Shown piece after piece: positions 35,441 through 47,152 of a stretch of 64,000 bases of DNA. Position numbers and translations under genes: made by a program. Source of the DNA: Oopsacas minuta (lineage: Eukaryota > Porifera > Hexactinellida > Lyssacinosida > Leucopsacidae); assembly GCA_024704765.1 (NCBI GenBank), contig JAKMXF010000349.1, forward strand, positions 113,228 to 177,227. The letters are read 5' to 3'. How positions within the stretch are numbered: the stretch's first letter is position 1; each line of letters begins with the position of its first letter. The notes below the pieces were generated by a model that saw nothing but the letters and a program-made list of their open reading frames with translations, was not told the origin of the DNA and searched no databases.

Positions 35441-36263
35441 GTCCTTTGAAAATGAAAATGAGGTTGTTAAGTTCACACTTTGTGCAGCCCAAATCCTTAC
35501 CTTGTATAGTAGTCATGCTGCTGAAAGATGCACAGAAGTGGTGACGTTCTTTGGGGTAGTGTAGAAAGTATATGTCCTATTCCACGGGTCACCAAACACT
35601 GTGCTTTCTTTAAGGACATTATTGGGACAGCATTCATCACTTTCTAGAAAACATTGGTTTGTAAGATTCGAGTGTTCGCCCCTTCGCAGCACATCTGTTT
35701 GGATTGCTTCGGACGCCATCTTAGAGTTCAAGCCCACTTCCCATACCTAAGGCAGCAGTGATAGTTGTATTAGTTACACATGTTCTTTGAAATGTGTCCT
35801 AATGTCTCCACCCGTTGAAAGGCTTCGCCATAACAAACTACCATGAGCGATGTTCTTTGCAAATGTGAAGCGGAACCCTAGATGTTGAAAAATACATAGA
35901 TGGACTTATCCGTGACCTGGAGAAAATGAAAGCAGACAAGTCTTCAATTAATCAATTAATTACGGCGGAATGGAAAACTGTGGCAGGTGTGCTGAATATC
36001 GAGAAAACCCTCTTACGTCCCCATTATCGTACTTGACAAGACGGTCGAGATAGATGAGAATGATGACGATCCTAACACAATAATGATGATTACAGATTAT
36101 AGAAGTAAGAGGCTTTTACAGACTTCTTGATACCTTGAAGGAAAAGAGACACTGATAATTGTAGTTTCAATGATATCGATATTTTAATAATCGTGTAGAT
36201 TTCAGTACGAGAAGTTCTAAATTTACAATAAACACTACAAGTCATATCTCTGTATGTAATATA
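35441..36263. other. Degenerate sequence, no gene assigned
   Basis: A stretch at 35880-36030 reads like a short coding relic (IDGLIRDLEKMKADKSSINQ) but I cannot place it. The minus-strand open frame at 35513-35737 has no support. Confidence 0.35.
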
Positions 36264-36271
36264 TACTAGAA

Positions 36272-36531
36272 CATTGAATCTCAAAGTGAGCTGTAGAGCC
36301 CCTTATCAGCAAGTGGAGGTTAGAGGAGCCCACGGGTTCTGTAGAAAAACATCTGTCAAAGATCGAACCATAAATGGTAACAGGATAGAAATAAATAATC
36401 AACCGTGAGTATTGAATCTGATAAACTCTATTACGGAATATAGTAACGAGGTGTAGACAGTATAGACCTGAAAAATCAAATACGGTTCTGTGAAATCTCC
36501 GTTCAATGAGCAGCTTCAGTGAGAACCACTG
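36272..36531. mobile_element. hAT MITE, 260 bp
   Basis: The ends are CATTGAATCTCA and, inverted, CAGTGGTTCTCA. The flanking 8-mers TACTAGAA (36264-36271) and TACTAGAT (36532-36539) match at seven of eight positions. Non-coding. Confidence 0.7.
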
Positions 36532-36842
36532 TACTAGATTTTCTGTAATAGCTACCAATTGCTAAGTGATACTTAATTACATCTCCCTCTTCCAAAACTT
36601 TGGCCTGGCTACAAGAGTTCTTTTAGACAATCGTACAAGTATATCTGAGTACGGTATGGCAGTTTCCATTATTAACAAGAGTAGATCATCTTTGTACTAA
36701 AGCTGGTATCGCTATTTCACTGACTATACCATGGGTGGGCAAACTACGGCCGCCTGGATTGAATTATTTGATCACTGTCTTATTTTTCCTACACATTTAG
36801 AGATTTCATTAAACAATATTATGCTCCCATTAAAGACTATTA

Positions 36843-38731
36843 CAGTAGAAACCGGATATTTTTAACAATTGGATATTTTTAACAAATTTTCGTGCAAAGA
36901 ATTAATTATTCTGCTTTTACTAGAGTTTCCACCGGATATTTTTAACACCGGATATTTTTAACAATCGGATATTTTTAACAAATTTTTGTGAAAGAATCCA
37001 TTATTCCTTCGGATATTTTACTTTATTGTCAGTTTACTTAGTGAATATTCCTTTCTTAGCCATGTCCTCCCAGAAGCGTTTGTCTTTAGCTCAAAAGTGT
37101 GCCATTATTTACATACAATACACCTGTTGGCGCCTATAAGAGATCTATCACTGAACTGTCCAAGGTTTATGATGTTTCGAAACCGGCCGTGAGCTATATC
37201 CTGAAGAACCAGGAAAAATTCAAGGGTACATTGGAGGCTGGGATGCCCACCAAAAGGTTCAACACTCGTCCTCCATTGAAGTACAGCTTAATTGATGGCC
37301 ACCTCATGGACTGGTTTACAGCCCTGCGGGCTGCTAACAAAGAGATCAACGGCCAAATCATGCTACAAGCAGCCAGAGAGATTGTCAAAAGGCTTGGAGC
37401 TGGTGATCCTGAGGGTATGAACGAGTCCTGGATCCAGAGATGGCGCGAGAGGCATGGGGTCCACTACAAAACCCTCCATGGTGAGGCTGCAGAATGTTCA
37501 GACTTTGTGGTTGGTGGCCATCAGGCCCATCCTGAGCAGATATGCCCAACGGGACATCTATAACGCTGATGAGACAGCCTTGTTTTGGAGGATGTCTGAG
37601 GGAAAGTCTTTTGTGGCTGCCAACGAAGCTAGGGTGGCTGGCCGGAAGACGAGCAAGTCGAGGGTTACGCTACTTATTGGATGCTCTATGACTGGCGAGA
37701 AACTTCCACTTTTGTGCATCGGTTCTGCCAAGAAGCCTCGCTGGCCTGTGGTGTTAGGCAAGAAAGCTGATGCTCCTATAGCCTACGCCAGTTCAGGAAA
37801 GGGTTGGATGAATACTGCATTGTTCAACAAGTGGCTACAAGAATTCAATGGTAAAATCACAAGGCAGGACAGGCAGTGTATGTTGCTCGTAGACAACTGT
37901 CCTGCACATCTGGGCTTGTGCGAGAAGTATGATGGAGTGAAGGCAAATCTCAGGTTAGTCATGTTTCCAAAGAATACAACTGCAAAGCTTCAGCCCTGTG
38001 ATCAGGGATTCATCCGGTCCCTGAAAGCCCACTACCGAGGCAAGCTTGCCAGACTCATCCTCAACAAGGAAGCCAAATCTGTCTCCCTCTAAGAGGGGCT
38101 CTGTATGGTTCGTGTTGCCTGGAGTCAAGTCACAGCAGAAGTGGTGGTGGACTGCTGGAAAAAGTCTCGCCTGAATGATGGAAAGGATCAGCCTGATGTT
38201 GATGAGGCGGAAGTGGCAGATAAGGATCTGGATGATGTGGACGAAGTAATGAGGATGGCTAACATAGAGGATATGCAACCAGTGGCTCACGAGCCCGTTC
38301 CTGATCTCGAGGCATTCCTGGCTACCTTGGCACTTCATACGGATGTTGGGATAGAGGACACTGCCGAACCTTCTGATGGTGACGAGTCTGACATGGGTGA
38401 GGATGGGGATGAAAGCTCTTGCCTCGAATGCCGACTCCCTTAAGTTTCTGTCTCGGATCAAGAACAGGCTAATCTATACTACTGGTCAGACCCCTGATTG
38501 CTTGGTGGAACTGCAATCCATCCTCATGCACCAGCCGCAGCAACAGGCCAAGATAATCCAATTCTTCCCTTTGCAGTGAAAAGGGACGATGAGTAGATAG
38601 CTGTTCAAACACTAGTTTACTGAATATTTATAGATACCGTTGAGTTATAGTTGTTGTAGTAGTAGCTAAAATCGGATATTTTTAACAAATTTTCGTGCAA
38701 AGAATGTGTTAAAAATATCCGGTTTATACTA
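36843..38731 (+). mobile_element. Tigger/pogo element nested in the hAT MITE
   Basis: The ends are CAGTAGAAACCGGATATTTT and, inverted, TAGTATAAACCGGATATTTT, flanked by TA. The 5' subterminal region repeats the word CCGGATATTTTTAACA or a one-base variant several times (36853, 36870, 36934, 36947, 36965 approximately), and a copy lies just inside the right end near 38672. Its coding part is visibly richer in G and C than the surrounding DNA. Confidence 0.85.
37062..38579 (+). pseudogene. Tigger (pogo-type) transposase, frameshifted
   Basis: A jerky-like helix-turn-helix (ITELSKVYDVSKPAVSYIL) and a CENP-B DNA-binding part (ESWIQRWRERHGV) are at 37099-37470. A frameshift around 37450-37560 leads to the DDE domain at 37454-38090: NADETALFWRM (first Asp), LLVDNCPAH (second), LQPCDQGFIRSLKAHYR (third), the DDxD pattern of Tigger. 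A stop at 38090-38092 is followed by the same frame (38105-38443) with an acidic tail, then another shift near 38430. Three to four lesions in all. Confidence 0.85.
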
Positions 38732-38895
38732 TAGTTAATTATTAAGTATAATTAATGTATTATACAATTAGCTCGTGGAGTTTCTCTAATAAATTAGAAC
38801 ATGGAAAGTAGTCGTAGGTCAATACTCCCTGCATAAAAATTTGCAATTAGGATGCGACCCGCGCAGAAAAAAGTTTGCCCACCCCTGGACTATAC

Positions 38896-40054
38896 TATTA
38901 CTATGATCCTCATCTGAAACACATCACAATCCGTCAGTTTCAGAGTTGCTATCATTGGTGCATTAGGATGTTTACATGTCGTTTAGGGAAAACGATTTGG
39001 ATATTTATAGAATTTATGCAATCTGAAATTCATTTATAATACCAAATGACAAATACAATTTCTCCAACAAATTGAAATGAGGAAGAGATAGACAAGGTAT
39101 TTACTTAAGATAATTGTAATAGGTGCAATGAGATATGTCATATTTACTAAGTAAAAAAATGGGTCAGGCGTGAACACGTGTCAGGTCATTGTATTATACC
39201 TTCGCATAACCAGGTTATATTGAACATCACAACTAATATACAAGAGCCTAAGAACTTCTGAACAATCGTGAAATGCGTTATCTGACTTATCTTGGATATT
39301 ATCTTGAACTTGATGGATCTGATCTCGAGCATTTGCTATACAATCATCATTGACTCTGAATCGCTCTTTGGCTTATCAGAAGATGATAAAGGCAATCTCA
39401 TCTAGGAAAAATTATACACATCACTTATTGTTCACCATATGGACAAGAGCAATAGACTTCACATCATCCTATTTCTTGCGATAATCTAGATATATCTCTA
39501 AGAGTCACGAAAATACCACATTTTGACGAGGGGGTCTTAAATATTGACAAGGTGAAACATATTACGAAAATAAAAATTCTAAACGTGTCTACACTTCCCC
39601 TTATACACATATCAATGGTTGTCCCCACTTCCCACAGACCGTACCTATATGGGGCAAAGGTAGGGATTTGATACGAGGATTGTTCGAATTTCCCACTCCG
39701 GGCCAATTGGAATATAAATTCCCATGTCTTAAGTGATGTATTCTTGTAGCTAACCACGGACATAAAATTTATACTTGTGCAATAATAGCCTCCAAAATTC
39801 TATACTAGCCATTTCGGACAACTATAGATAGGTCCACAATAGTTGAGACAAAATAATGTAAATATCGTGGGAAAATAATGATTTTGACACTACATGCCAT
39901 TGTATAAAAAAGCTTTGCAATTCTTATTTTGGAGCGTTAAAATTTAACTTGGTAAAACAGAACTATTCACATCTTATTGACATATTTTGCATCAAAATAT
40001 TGACAAACGGATGGTGACATTATGCACCTGAAAGAAATAACTTAAAAAGAAGAT
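38896..40054. other. No gene recognised
   Basis: Unassigned AT-rich sequence; the minus-strand open frame at 39464-39763 has no recognisable domain. Confidence 0.4.
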
Positions 40055-41035
40055 ATTAGGCGGGGGCGATCACGTAAAACTGCGTTACAAGATCGTATAG
40101 AGGGTTGACATGTGTTTAACCAGACTCAGCTCGCCTGGCCGCCTCAAAATAGTTTCCATACTAAAGGGGTAAAAACATCTTTGAGATTGGAATGTTGTCA
40201 CATTCCTGAATTGCTAAGGTAAAATGGGAAATTGATGTTGAATACAAATCTGGTGGTTAAAAGTTGATCCGATGTGATAGGAAGAGTTTCCAGCTTGAGT
40301 GATGTCTGGGGTATTAGATTACAACAGCTATTGAAGAATGCCAGAAATCGATGATTCCAAATGTTGAATTATGTTGAACTTAGCTTGAAATGGATTAAGA
40401 ATGCAAATGAAGGTTTTGAAACCACTACTCTGTCCGGGATTGACTGAAGAAACTGGAAGACCCAAGGGCTGTTTTGGGCATAGGTGTATATTGGGCCTGG
40501 CTCGGAAATGTTCAAGTTTTTGACGAATATGCACACCTAGGACAAAATTATGTCATGATTGTTGCCTTTTTGGATTTTCAAAATCACATTACAAACCACT
40601 GCTCAGCCAATATAGATGGTTGAAATTTGAAAATTAAATCACAGGTACACCTCAATGTAAAAAATGTTCTGATGTCGTGATTTTGTCCAGATGTAAACTC
40701 ATCATGGGTTATTACGTCATCATGACTTTTCAAAAAATAAAAATTCGAGAAAATTACGAATTTCTTAATACGTAAAGCATAAAGACCTAGATTACTAACC
40801 AGAAGGCAATTACATGAAATTTTGATGGATCATGGATAATAATAAATAAATTTTCGACAAAATAATTTCCAAGAGGCACATAGTGCTGAGTATAAATTCC
40901 GGTCAAGTAGCGTCCCAAACAGTCAAGAAATTTTGACATTAATACGCAAGCTAACCTGTAGCCCTAAGCTGTCGTGCAGCGACCTAGCATGCGAAGCGCG
41001 GTAGTTTCAATAATCCTAACGAAATAAATTGCAAT
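40055..41035 (+). repeat. Repeat R1, first full copy
   Basis: Direct-repeat relative of 42005-43235 and of the split copy around the first Transib. Best shared words: 'gaagaaactggaag', 'cagccaatata', 'aatcacag', 'gacctag.a.gcgaag'. No open frame. Family unknown. Confidence 0.65.
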
Positions 41036-41509
41036 TTGAAACATTGTGTGCAGATTAGTCAAGATGTAATGTAGTATACTTTGAGTCCCTTAGATCAGCA
41101 TGACTCAAGTTCAGATACATAAATATGGTTTAACAAAATTGTGAATTAAATTAGTAAGCTCAAGACCTGATTCTCCCTTTGAACCTGATCATGCTTTAAC
41201 ATAATTACTCAAGGATTACATGGAAATAATTATGACGAATAATTGTAAGTGTCTCAAATTTGTCAGTTCACGAATTTAAATGTTACGAACGGTAAATAGG
41301 GTGTATCCCAGTTTTATCGCCACTCCTTGTAGTCGTTGTAGGAGTTTAATGGGAATAAATTGCTAGATAGAGCTAATACAAAACAGAGGCGTGAGCCCCA
41401 AGATCGTTTAAATTGTCAAAAGGTTCTGCACCCTGACAATATGTATAGTCTACGAAGAAGAAAAGATTTAGAATGTAGTTTTAGGCATATGGCCTTCAAA
41501 ACCAGGATG

Positions 41510-41960
41510 AAACTCTGATGAGTTTCGCGAAAGAAAGATTAAGTATAAATGTATAATGTATTTTAAAGACTTAGTTTGAGGTTTTTGATCCGGTTGTAGA
41601 TGCTAAGTTGATCAGAAAGAACTTCAGTTTGAATTTCCTAGGACTTATACATTCTGAATATTTGCACACATCTAACTCGTATGAATGGAGATAACTCAAA
41701 TTCTATAAAATGGAATCATTATGCATTGTGTCAGACTATCCCCGCTGCCTATCTGACAGAATAAGCAGGGATACCAGTTGATAAAATTCGGATTATCGCC
41801 ATACAACATGAGTTAGATTTGTGCAATTATGTAAAGTTACCAGATAATTCAAACTGAAATTCTTTCAGATCAACTTTGCATTACCGGATCTATTACCTCG
41901 ATCTAACTCTTAAAATAAATTTATACATCTCTATTTCATATTTCTCTCAAATACAAACGG
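41510..41960. repeat. Fold-back repeat with arms of roughly 150-200 bp
   Basis: 41575-41640 and 41845-41900 are inverted copies (shared 'gatccggt', 'aagttgatc.gaaagaa.ttcagtttgaatt'), and the similarity continues outward and inward with gaps. Non-coding. It sits between the two R1 copies. Confidence 0.55.
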
Positions 41961-42004
41961 TAATCTTTGTGTTGGCCAGAAAAATATGAAAATAGCAAGG
42001 AAAT

Positions 42005-43235
42005 TGAAAGACCGGGGCTGATACTGTAAAATCGAGTTAAAAGATATTTTACAGAGCATATATGTACAATTGACACTAAATAGGCTCAATTTGTAGGGAG
42101 GGGTCGAACAAGGGTAACTCGATAGGGTTTGGATAAGATGAGGTGATGGAATGTTGAAACATTCCTGAGACCTTATGTTGGATATTATTCCCAGCTAATA
42201 TGCTTATGGGATCCCTTAAACGATGGTGAAATTTACCCTAATTACGATAATAAATATAATAATTTTAAGCCACTACGCTAGTGAAAATAATAAACTCCGG
42301 GAATCAAATTTAGAGCAATTTGGTAGCAATTGGATTTAGTTTGTAGCAGCAAAGTACTTGTAGAATTACACCATCCTAAAAATCTAATCCATACTATTAA
42401 AACACAATTAATCTTAATGGATGTAAATGTATATTTACATATAACGTATTACATTGAATAATATCCCACTTGCATATTCGGGGCCCTGAAGGATCCAACC
42501 AATATTACAGCCTACTCGGAATATCCATTCTCCTGTATATTGATATATAAAATAATAACACATGATATATACTCATAGATATGATAAACTTTATGTGCTA
42601 CAAATTTCAATAATACGAGGGCTTGAAACTAACAGTCGCATTATAAATGTATATGTTTGTGTTCGGAATAGATTGAAGAAACTGGAAGGCCCCAGGGCTG
42701 ATTTTTAGCATACAAGGGTCTTTTGGACCAGGCTCGCACAGGCTTGAGGCTCGGAACAAATAAGAGGGAAATGTGACGTAATTGTCACATTTTGGATTTT
42801 CTTAAAACCACATTCTCAACCATTGTTGAGCCAATATACATGATAGAAGTTTGAAAACTAAATCACAGAAGCCCCTCAATAAACTAAATGTTCTGAAGTT
42901 ATGGTATTGACAAACTGCTAGCTCATAATGAAATATCCGTGATCATAAAATTATTTGAGAATTTCATGATACTTAAGGAACGAGAAGTGCATAGATAAGT
43001 TACCGTAAGCCACGTAGCAGCTCCAGTCGTAACTCTAACAGGCCATTAAATGTTATTTGGATGGACCATAGATAATACAATCTCGAATTTTTAGCTATAA
43101 TTTATTTGAGGCACGTCGTTCCAAGCATATCTGTTCGTGTAGGACCTGATAGTACTAAGAATTTTAGCTATTACATACTTAAGCAAAATCAGAGGCTCAA
43201 TCTGTCGCGCAGTGACCTAGTAAGCGAAGCACTAG
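42005..43235 (+). repeat. Repeat R1, second full copy
   Basis: Same family and orientation as 40055-41035, about 65-75% alike by eye. It ends, like the other two copies, at the word 'gacctagtaagcgaagcactagtg', about 80 bp before the LRR gene's stop codon. Confidence 0.65.
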
Positions 43236-43316
43236 TGTGTATTCAATATGAAATAATATATATGGAACATAAACTTATACGTTAATATGCATAACATTTC
43301 ATATAGAATGAACTTC

Positions 43317-45725
43317 TCATAGAAAAGTAGCTTCGAGTTTCAAAGTATTCCCTACCACCTTTAACAAAGGCTCTGAACTTCGATGTTTCTTCTGGATACT
43401 CATACATTTCTTTGACTTCAGAATATTACGAGTTGGAGACCAACGAAGCGATTTTTTAACTGCATTATCTTCGAGCTGCATGTTAAAATTGCTATTGGAA
43501 ATTCGTGATTGAGAGCCAACTTTTCTATTAGACACTTCAATCCAGCATTGAGGGGAAAATACCCGAGAATGCTGAAAAATATCAGGCCTTGATAAAGATG
43601 GGGTGGAAGATTTCATTTGCCTGGAAGCATGTTGATATTGCCGGTTGATTAATGATTGAGAATTAAGACTAGGACCTTGGTAACTATCACAAAGTAATTG
43701 AGTAGAAGGCTGAGAAATTTTTAAATAATGATCAGAATCATGAATTCCAACATTATGCCATTCTTTTGACATTTCAAGATGCATTTGATTGATAACGTTT
43801 TCAATATATATTCTTTCTTTGCTATCATCTGCACTCATTACTCCATATGTATCCCGAACTATATCATCTTTATGACCATTTGGATCGGTAAAAGAGTTAC
43901 AATGTACACTTTCTTGTAATTGAAAATTTGGTAAATCCACAATAAGAGAATTTGAACTACTAGAAGATGAAGGACGAGAAATATAAAAACTAGAATTTGT
44001 GTGAGAATTTTGATCATACAAGTGCTCATACTTATCCTGTTGAATAACCCACCTTCCAATAGGATCCCAAGCAAGATTATCTGTCGTTATATAAACATAT
44101 TCATACATAGGGCATGAAGATATTGAAAGAAGTGCAAGATCAGGGGAGATAAGCGAAATTACACGAGCAAGCCTATTACAATGAAGCCTCACAAAATCAC
44201 CAGGACGTATAATCGAAGCTGTTCCTGAAATAGTAACCTTTGAAAGAGTTTCTTCTTTTAAAGCTAAAGTATCAATATTTGAAATATTATGTAGCAATGG
44301 ACAAAGATGATTAGCAGATCTATTATCAGGAGGATCACGAAATTTATTGAAACATTCCTTATTGAAGTATGAATTCGATTGACATCCTAAAACAATATTA
44401 GGTACCGATTTATGTAATAGGAGAGTAGAAATTTCATGATAAGTTGACCATTTATCAAGTGAAGTAAAGGTCAATATACCAAGGATTTCCTTGATAATAA
44501 AAGGATCGCGGGTTGCAACAACTACAAGAGTGCTAACACCCTCATCTTTACCAATAAGTTCAAAAAATTGATGAATTAAGCAAAAAGGTTCTAAAACTTC
44601 ACTAGCTAAAACACATGTGTAATCGTTTTTTTGTCCAGAAATACAATTATCAGTAAAAATATCATACGCGCCTTTATATAGAGCAGAGAATAATTTAGAA
44701 TATACACCCCTTTTGATACCCTTATCTTTCTCCACCATCAAAGATGCGAGAAGAACTGATATAATAAATATTAGAAATTGGGAGGTACAAGTTAAAATGA
44801 GTTGTGCGAAATTTAAGCCATTAAGATTGTCAATGTGCAGTTTGATAAGACAATCAACGATAAGTGACTTAGGAAGTGAGAAAACAAAATATACAATCAA
44901 CATTAGCAAAATCATATTAAAACTTTCTGGAAGCTGAGTACGGATTTCAACCAAAGAATAGATGTTTCGTATAATTGCACCATTATCGGCTATAGACAAT
45001 ATAGGGGTCAATTTGAAACTTTCAATTAGCATTTGATAAATATAGGATATGCGACGATCATCGAGTGCAGAATCCTGGAAAAAATTCAACGGAAACTTTT
45101 TCATAAATTTTTCGGTCCAAGTACCATATAAACCACGCTGCAATACGTTCTTCTTATTAGTTGGAAGAAAAACTTTGTATTTAGAAGATTTCCTACGAAT
45201 GGGATGTTTTCGCATAATAGATTCATCAATGAAAAAAATTTCTACCCGTTTGCGTTCTTCAGTGGTTACAAGAACACTATCAAGAAACCATACTTTAGAA
45301 AAGAGGTCAATAACATGTTTCCTGTAGTGAGGATCAGTATCTAATTGAAAGTTGTTGAAGAGAGATAAACAAAGAATAGTGGTGTGCATAATTTTGCGAA
45401 GCTCTTCCCAACATAGGGCATTACCAGAAAGGTTCAAAGATCCTAGAACAATAAACTGGTCAAGCCCCTCGAGGGATTTAAGGTTATTATTTGAAATATC
45501 CAAGATCCATAAATTCCTAAGGGTATTCATTGTAGAATAATGAAATTCCTGAATCATATTCCTTTGGACAAAAAGGATTTCAACATTTGGAGAATAAATT
45601 GATAATCGATCGATCGAATGAAGTCCAAGATCAGGTAAACAAAGAAAACGAACAGTATTCAAATCCAAGTGATCACTATGAGTTTCCAATAGTTGCTTTG
45701 TTATTCCCTTAAATCCTGAACCCAT
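43317..45725 (-). CDS. Leucine-rich-repeat protein, 802 residues, single exon
   Basis: I do not recognise the orthologue. Residues 20-150 form leucine-rich repeats (NVEILFVQRNMI, LRNLWILDISNN, LGSLNLSGNAL), closed by a cap-like segment (HYRKHVIDLFSKVWFLDS) and a TTEERKRVEIFF helix seen after many LRR domains. Two hydrophobic stretches at about 271-286 and 308-330 could be membrane segments or buried helices. Around residues 500-530 the IIRPGDFVRLHCNRLARVIS stretch looks like a small beta-rich domain. The last 200 residues are Ser/Asn-rich and basic, probably disordered. The frame is open for 2.4 kb without introns; the start is the first Met, with a TATA-like sequence upstream. Confidence 0.8.
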   Translation of the reverse strand: MGSGFKGITKQLLETHSDHLDLNTVRFLCLPDLGLHSIDRLSIYSPNVEILFVQRNMIQEFHYSTMNTLRNLWILDISNNNLKSLEGLDQFIVLGSLNLSGNALCWEELRKIMHTTILCLSLFNNFQLDTDPHYRKHVIDLFSKVWFLDSVLVTTEERKRVEIFFIDESIMRKHPIRRKSSKYKVFLPTNKKNVLQRGLYGTWTEKFMKKFPLNFFQDSALDDRRISYIYQMLIESFKLTPILSIADNGAIIRNIYSLVEIRTQLPESFNMILLMLIVYFVFSLPKSLIVDCLIKLHIDNLNGLNFAQLILTCTSQFLIFIISVLLASLMVEKDKGIKRGVYSKLFSALYKGAYDIFTDNCISGQKNDYTCVLASEVLEPFCLIHQFFELIGKDEGVSTLVVVATRDPFIIKEILGILTFTSLDKWSTYHEISTLLLHKSVPNIVLGCQSNSYFNKECFNKFRDPPDNRSANHLCPLLHNISNIDTLALKEETLSKVTISGTASIIRPGDFVRLHCNRLARVISLISPDLALLSISSCPMYEYVYITTDNLAWDPIGRWVIQQDKYEHLYDQNSHTNSSFYISRPSSSSSSNSLIVDLPNFQLQESVHCNSFTDPNGHKDDIVRDTYGVMSADDSKERIYIENVINQMHLEMSKEWHNVGIHDSDHYLKISQPSTQLLCDSYQGPSLNSQSLINRQYQHASRQMKSSTPSLSRPDIFQHSRVFSPQCWIEVSNRKVGSQSRISNSNFNMQLEDNAVKKSLRWSPTRNILKSKKCMSIQKKHRSSEPLLKVVGNTLKLEATFL

Positions 45726-45782
45726 TAATTATGAAAATATGGAAACAACGACAATTTGCAAAATTGATGAAGTATCACTTCA

Positions 45783-45793
45783 TATATATAAAG
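45783..45793 (-). promoter_or_regulatory. Possible TATA box of the LRR gene
   Basis: On the minus strand TTTATATATATG lies about 60 bp upstream of the start codon, a plausible core-promoter position. In AT-rich DNA such words occur by chance. Confidence 0.3.
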
Positions 45794-46105
45794 TCTGAAC
45801 TAGCCAGATATAAAGAAAGCTAATCGCTACAGGAAATCAACAAGAAATTACACAACAATAATGATGGTTTGCATACAACAAACGAATGGATTTCGAGGTA
45901 TATAGTTGACTAACAGGGATGCACATCCAACCGATTAATGATCCGTTAACACCAGAATGCTTCATGATTATAATCCATTTTTGATGTCCTATCTCAGACA
46001 ATTATGACGCAATCTTGAGAATAACTATATATGATAAAATTGACGATTGGATCATGATGGCCTGAGATATAATATCAATATGTATTATCAGGAAATGAAA
46101 TTGGG
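45794..46105. other. No gene recognised
   Basis: Presumed upstream region of the LRR gene; nothing else seen. Confidence 0.35.
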
Positions 46106-46107
46106 TA

Positions 46108-46283
46108 CAGTGGGTCCTCTCTAATTGTCAAGTTTTCTAGTTGTCCGGAATCACTAATTGTCCACTTGTTCATGCATAAATCTCATAATCCTTATTCACT
46201 TCTATTTTTAATTATCCAGAGTTATCTAACTGTCCACTTCGAACCCTTTAGCCCACAAATGGACAATTAGAGAGGATCTTCTG
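46108..46283. mobile_element. pogo-like MITE, 176 bp, TA target
   Basis: The ends are CAGTGGGTCCTCTCTAATTG and, inverted, CAGAAGATCCTCTCTAATTG, flanked by TA (46106-46107, 46284-46285). Internal words ('tagttgtccgg', 'taattgtcca') repeat the end motif. Non-coding. Confidence 0.8.
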
Positions 46284-46285
46284 TA

Positions 46286-47152
46286 TATAGAAGCTGTTTG
46301 CATGATGATTTGACTATATCAACTAATGTTGTCAAGTTATAGGTAAATATTGACCAAGTAATACTATCCAGAGTCACTACATTAACTCTAGAACGTGCCA
46401 ACTCTTCAATTTTTGTATATATTTGATAACACATCCTTAAAACACAATGTGTGTATATTGAAGTTTTAATGCTATAAATATTTCATTAGGGCATACAGTT
46501 CATTCAAGTTGGATCATTTTTACTGTGCCGACAATACTAGCATAGTTGTCCAGTAATGAAATGGTCCCTTATATTATATTTTCTTTAGACGTAGACGGTG
46601 CACTGCCAAAGCCATAATAGATTAAGAGCTGATACTTCAGAATTCATGGACAATTATTATCTAACATACTGTGCCAGTTTTGTGCCACTATATAATTAAT
46701 CCCGTAGGAATTGTTATACGTTTTTTGGATGATAGAATACTATGAGCAAATCCAAGTAGAAAGGTATAAACACTACACGATAATTTTGATATGATCCAAC
46801 TAACTTAGTACACAATCGATAGACTATGAAAAACTAATTATCGACTCAATAGACACAATTTATTTCTATTAATTGTTTTTCCCATATCTCAAACAAATTC
46901 TGAAGATGCTGTTTTCCTTGTAATTTTGATTTGAGGTTATTCAAATAGAGTAACATCAACAAAAATGCCAAGTTGCACAACCATAAGGGATCCTTAAGAA
47001 GAAAAACTGGTTTTCCCTTTTACTTAAAATACTATACTTACTCTCTAAGTTCATAAAAGCGTCGAGCATCCCACTCCTACTTACCTATCTCACTTCCGTA
47101 TAGTTAAGACTATCTCCGTACTAAGAGTTCATTTCTCATAAAGTTTTCGAAA
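46286..47152. other. No gene recognised
   Basis: Unassigned AT-rich sequence. Confidence 0.4.

Larger units (their letters stand above)
36730..38887. mobile_element. hAT MITE split by a Tigger element
   Basis: The ends are CATGGGTGGGCAAACT and, inverted, CAGGGGTGGGCAAACT, flanked by the perfect 8-bp duplication GACTATAC (36722-36729 and 38888-38895). Without the inserted Tigger only about 270 bp remain, with no gene. Confidence 0.85.
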
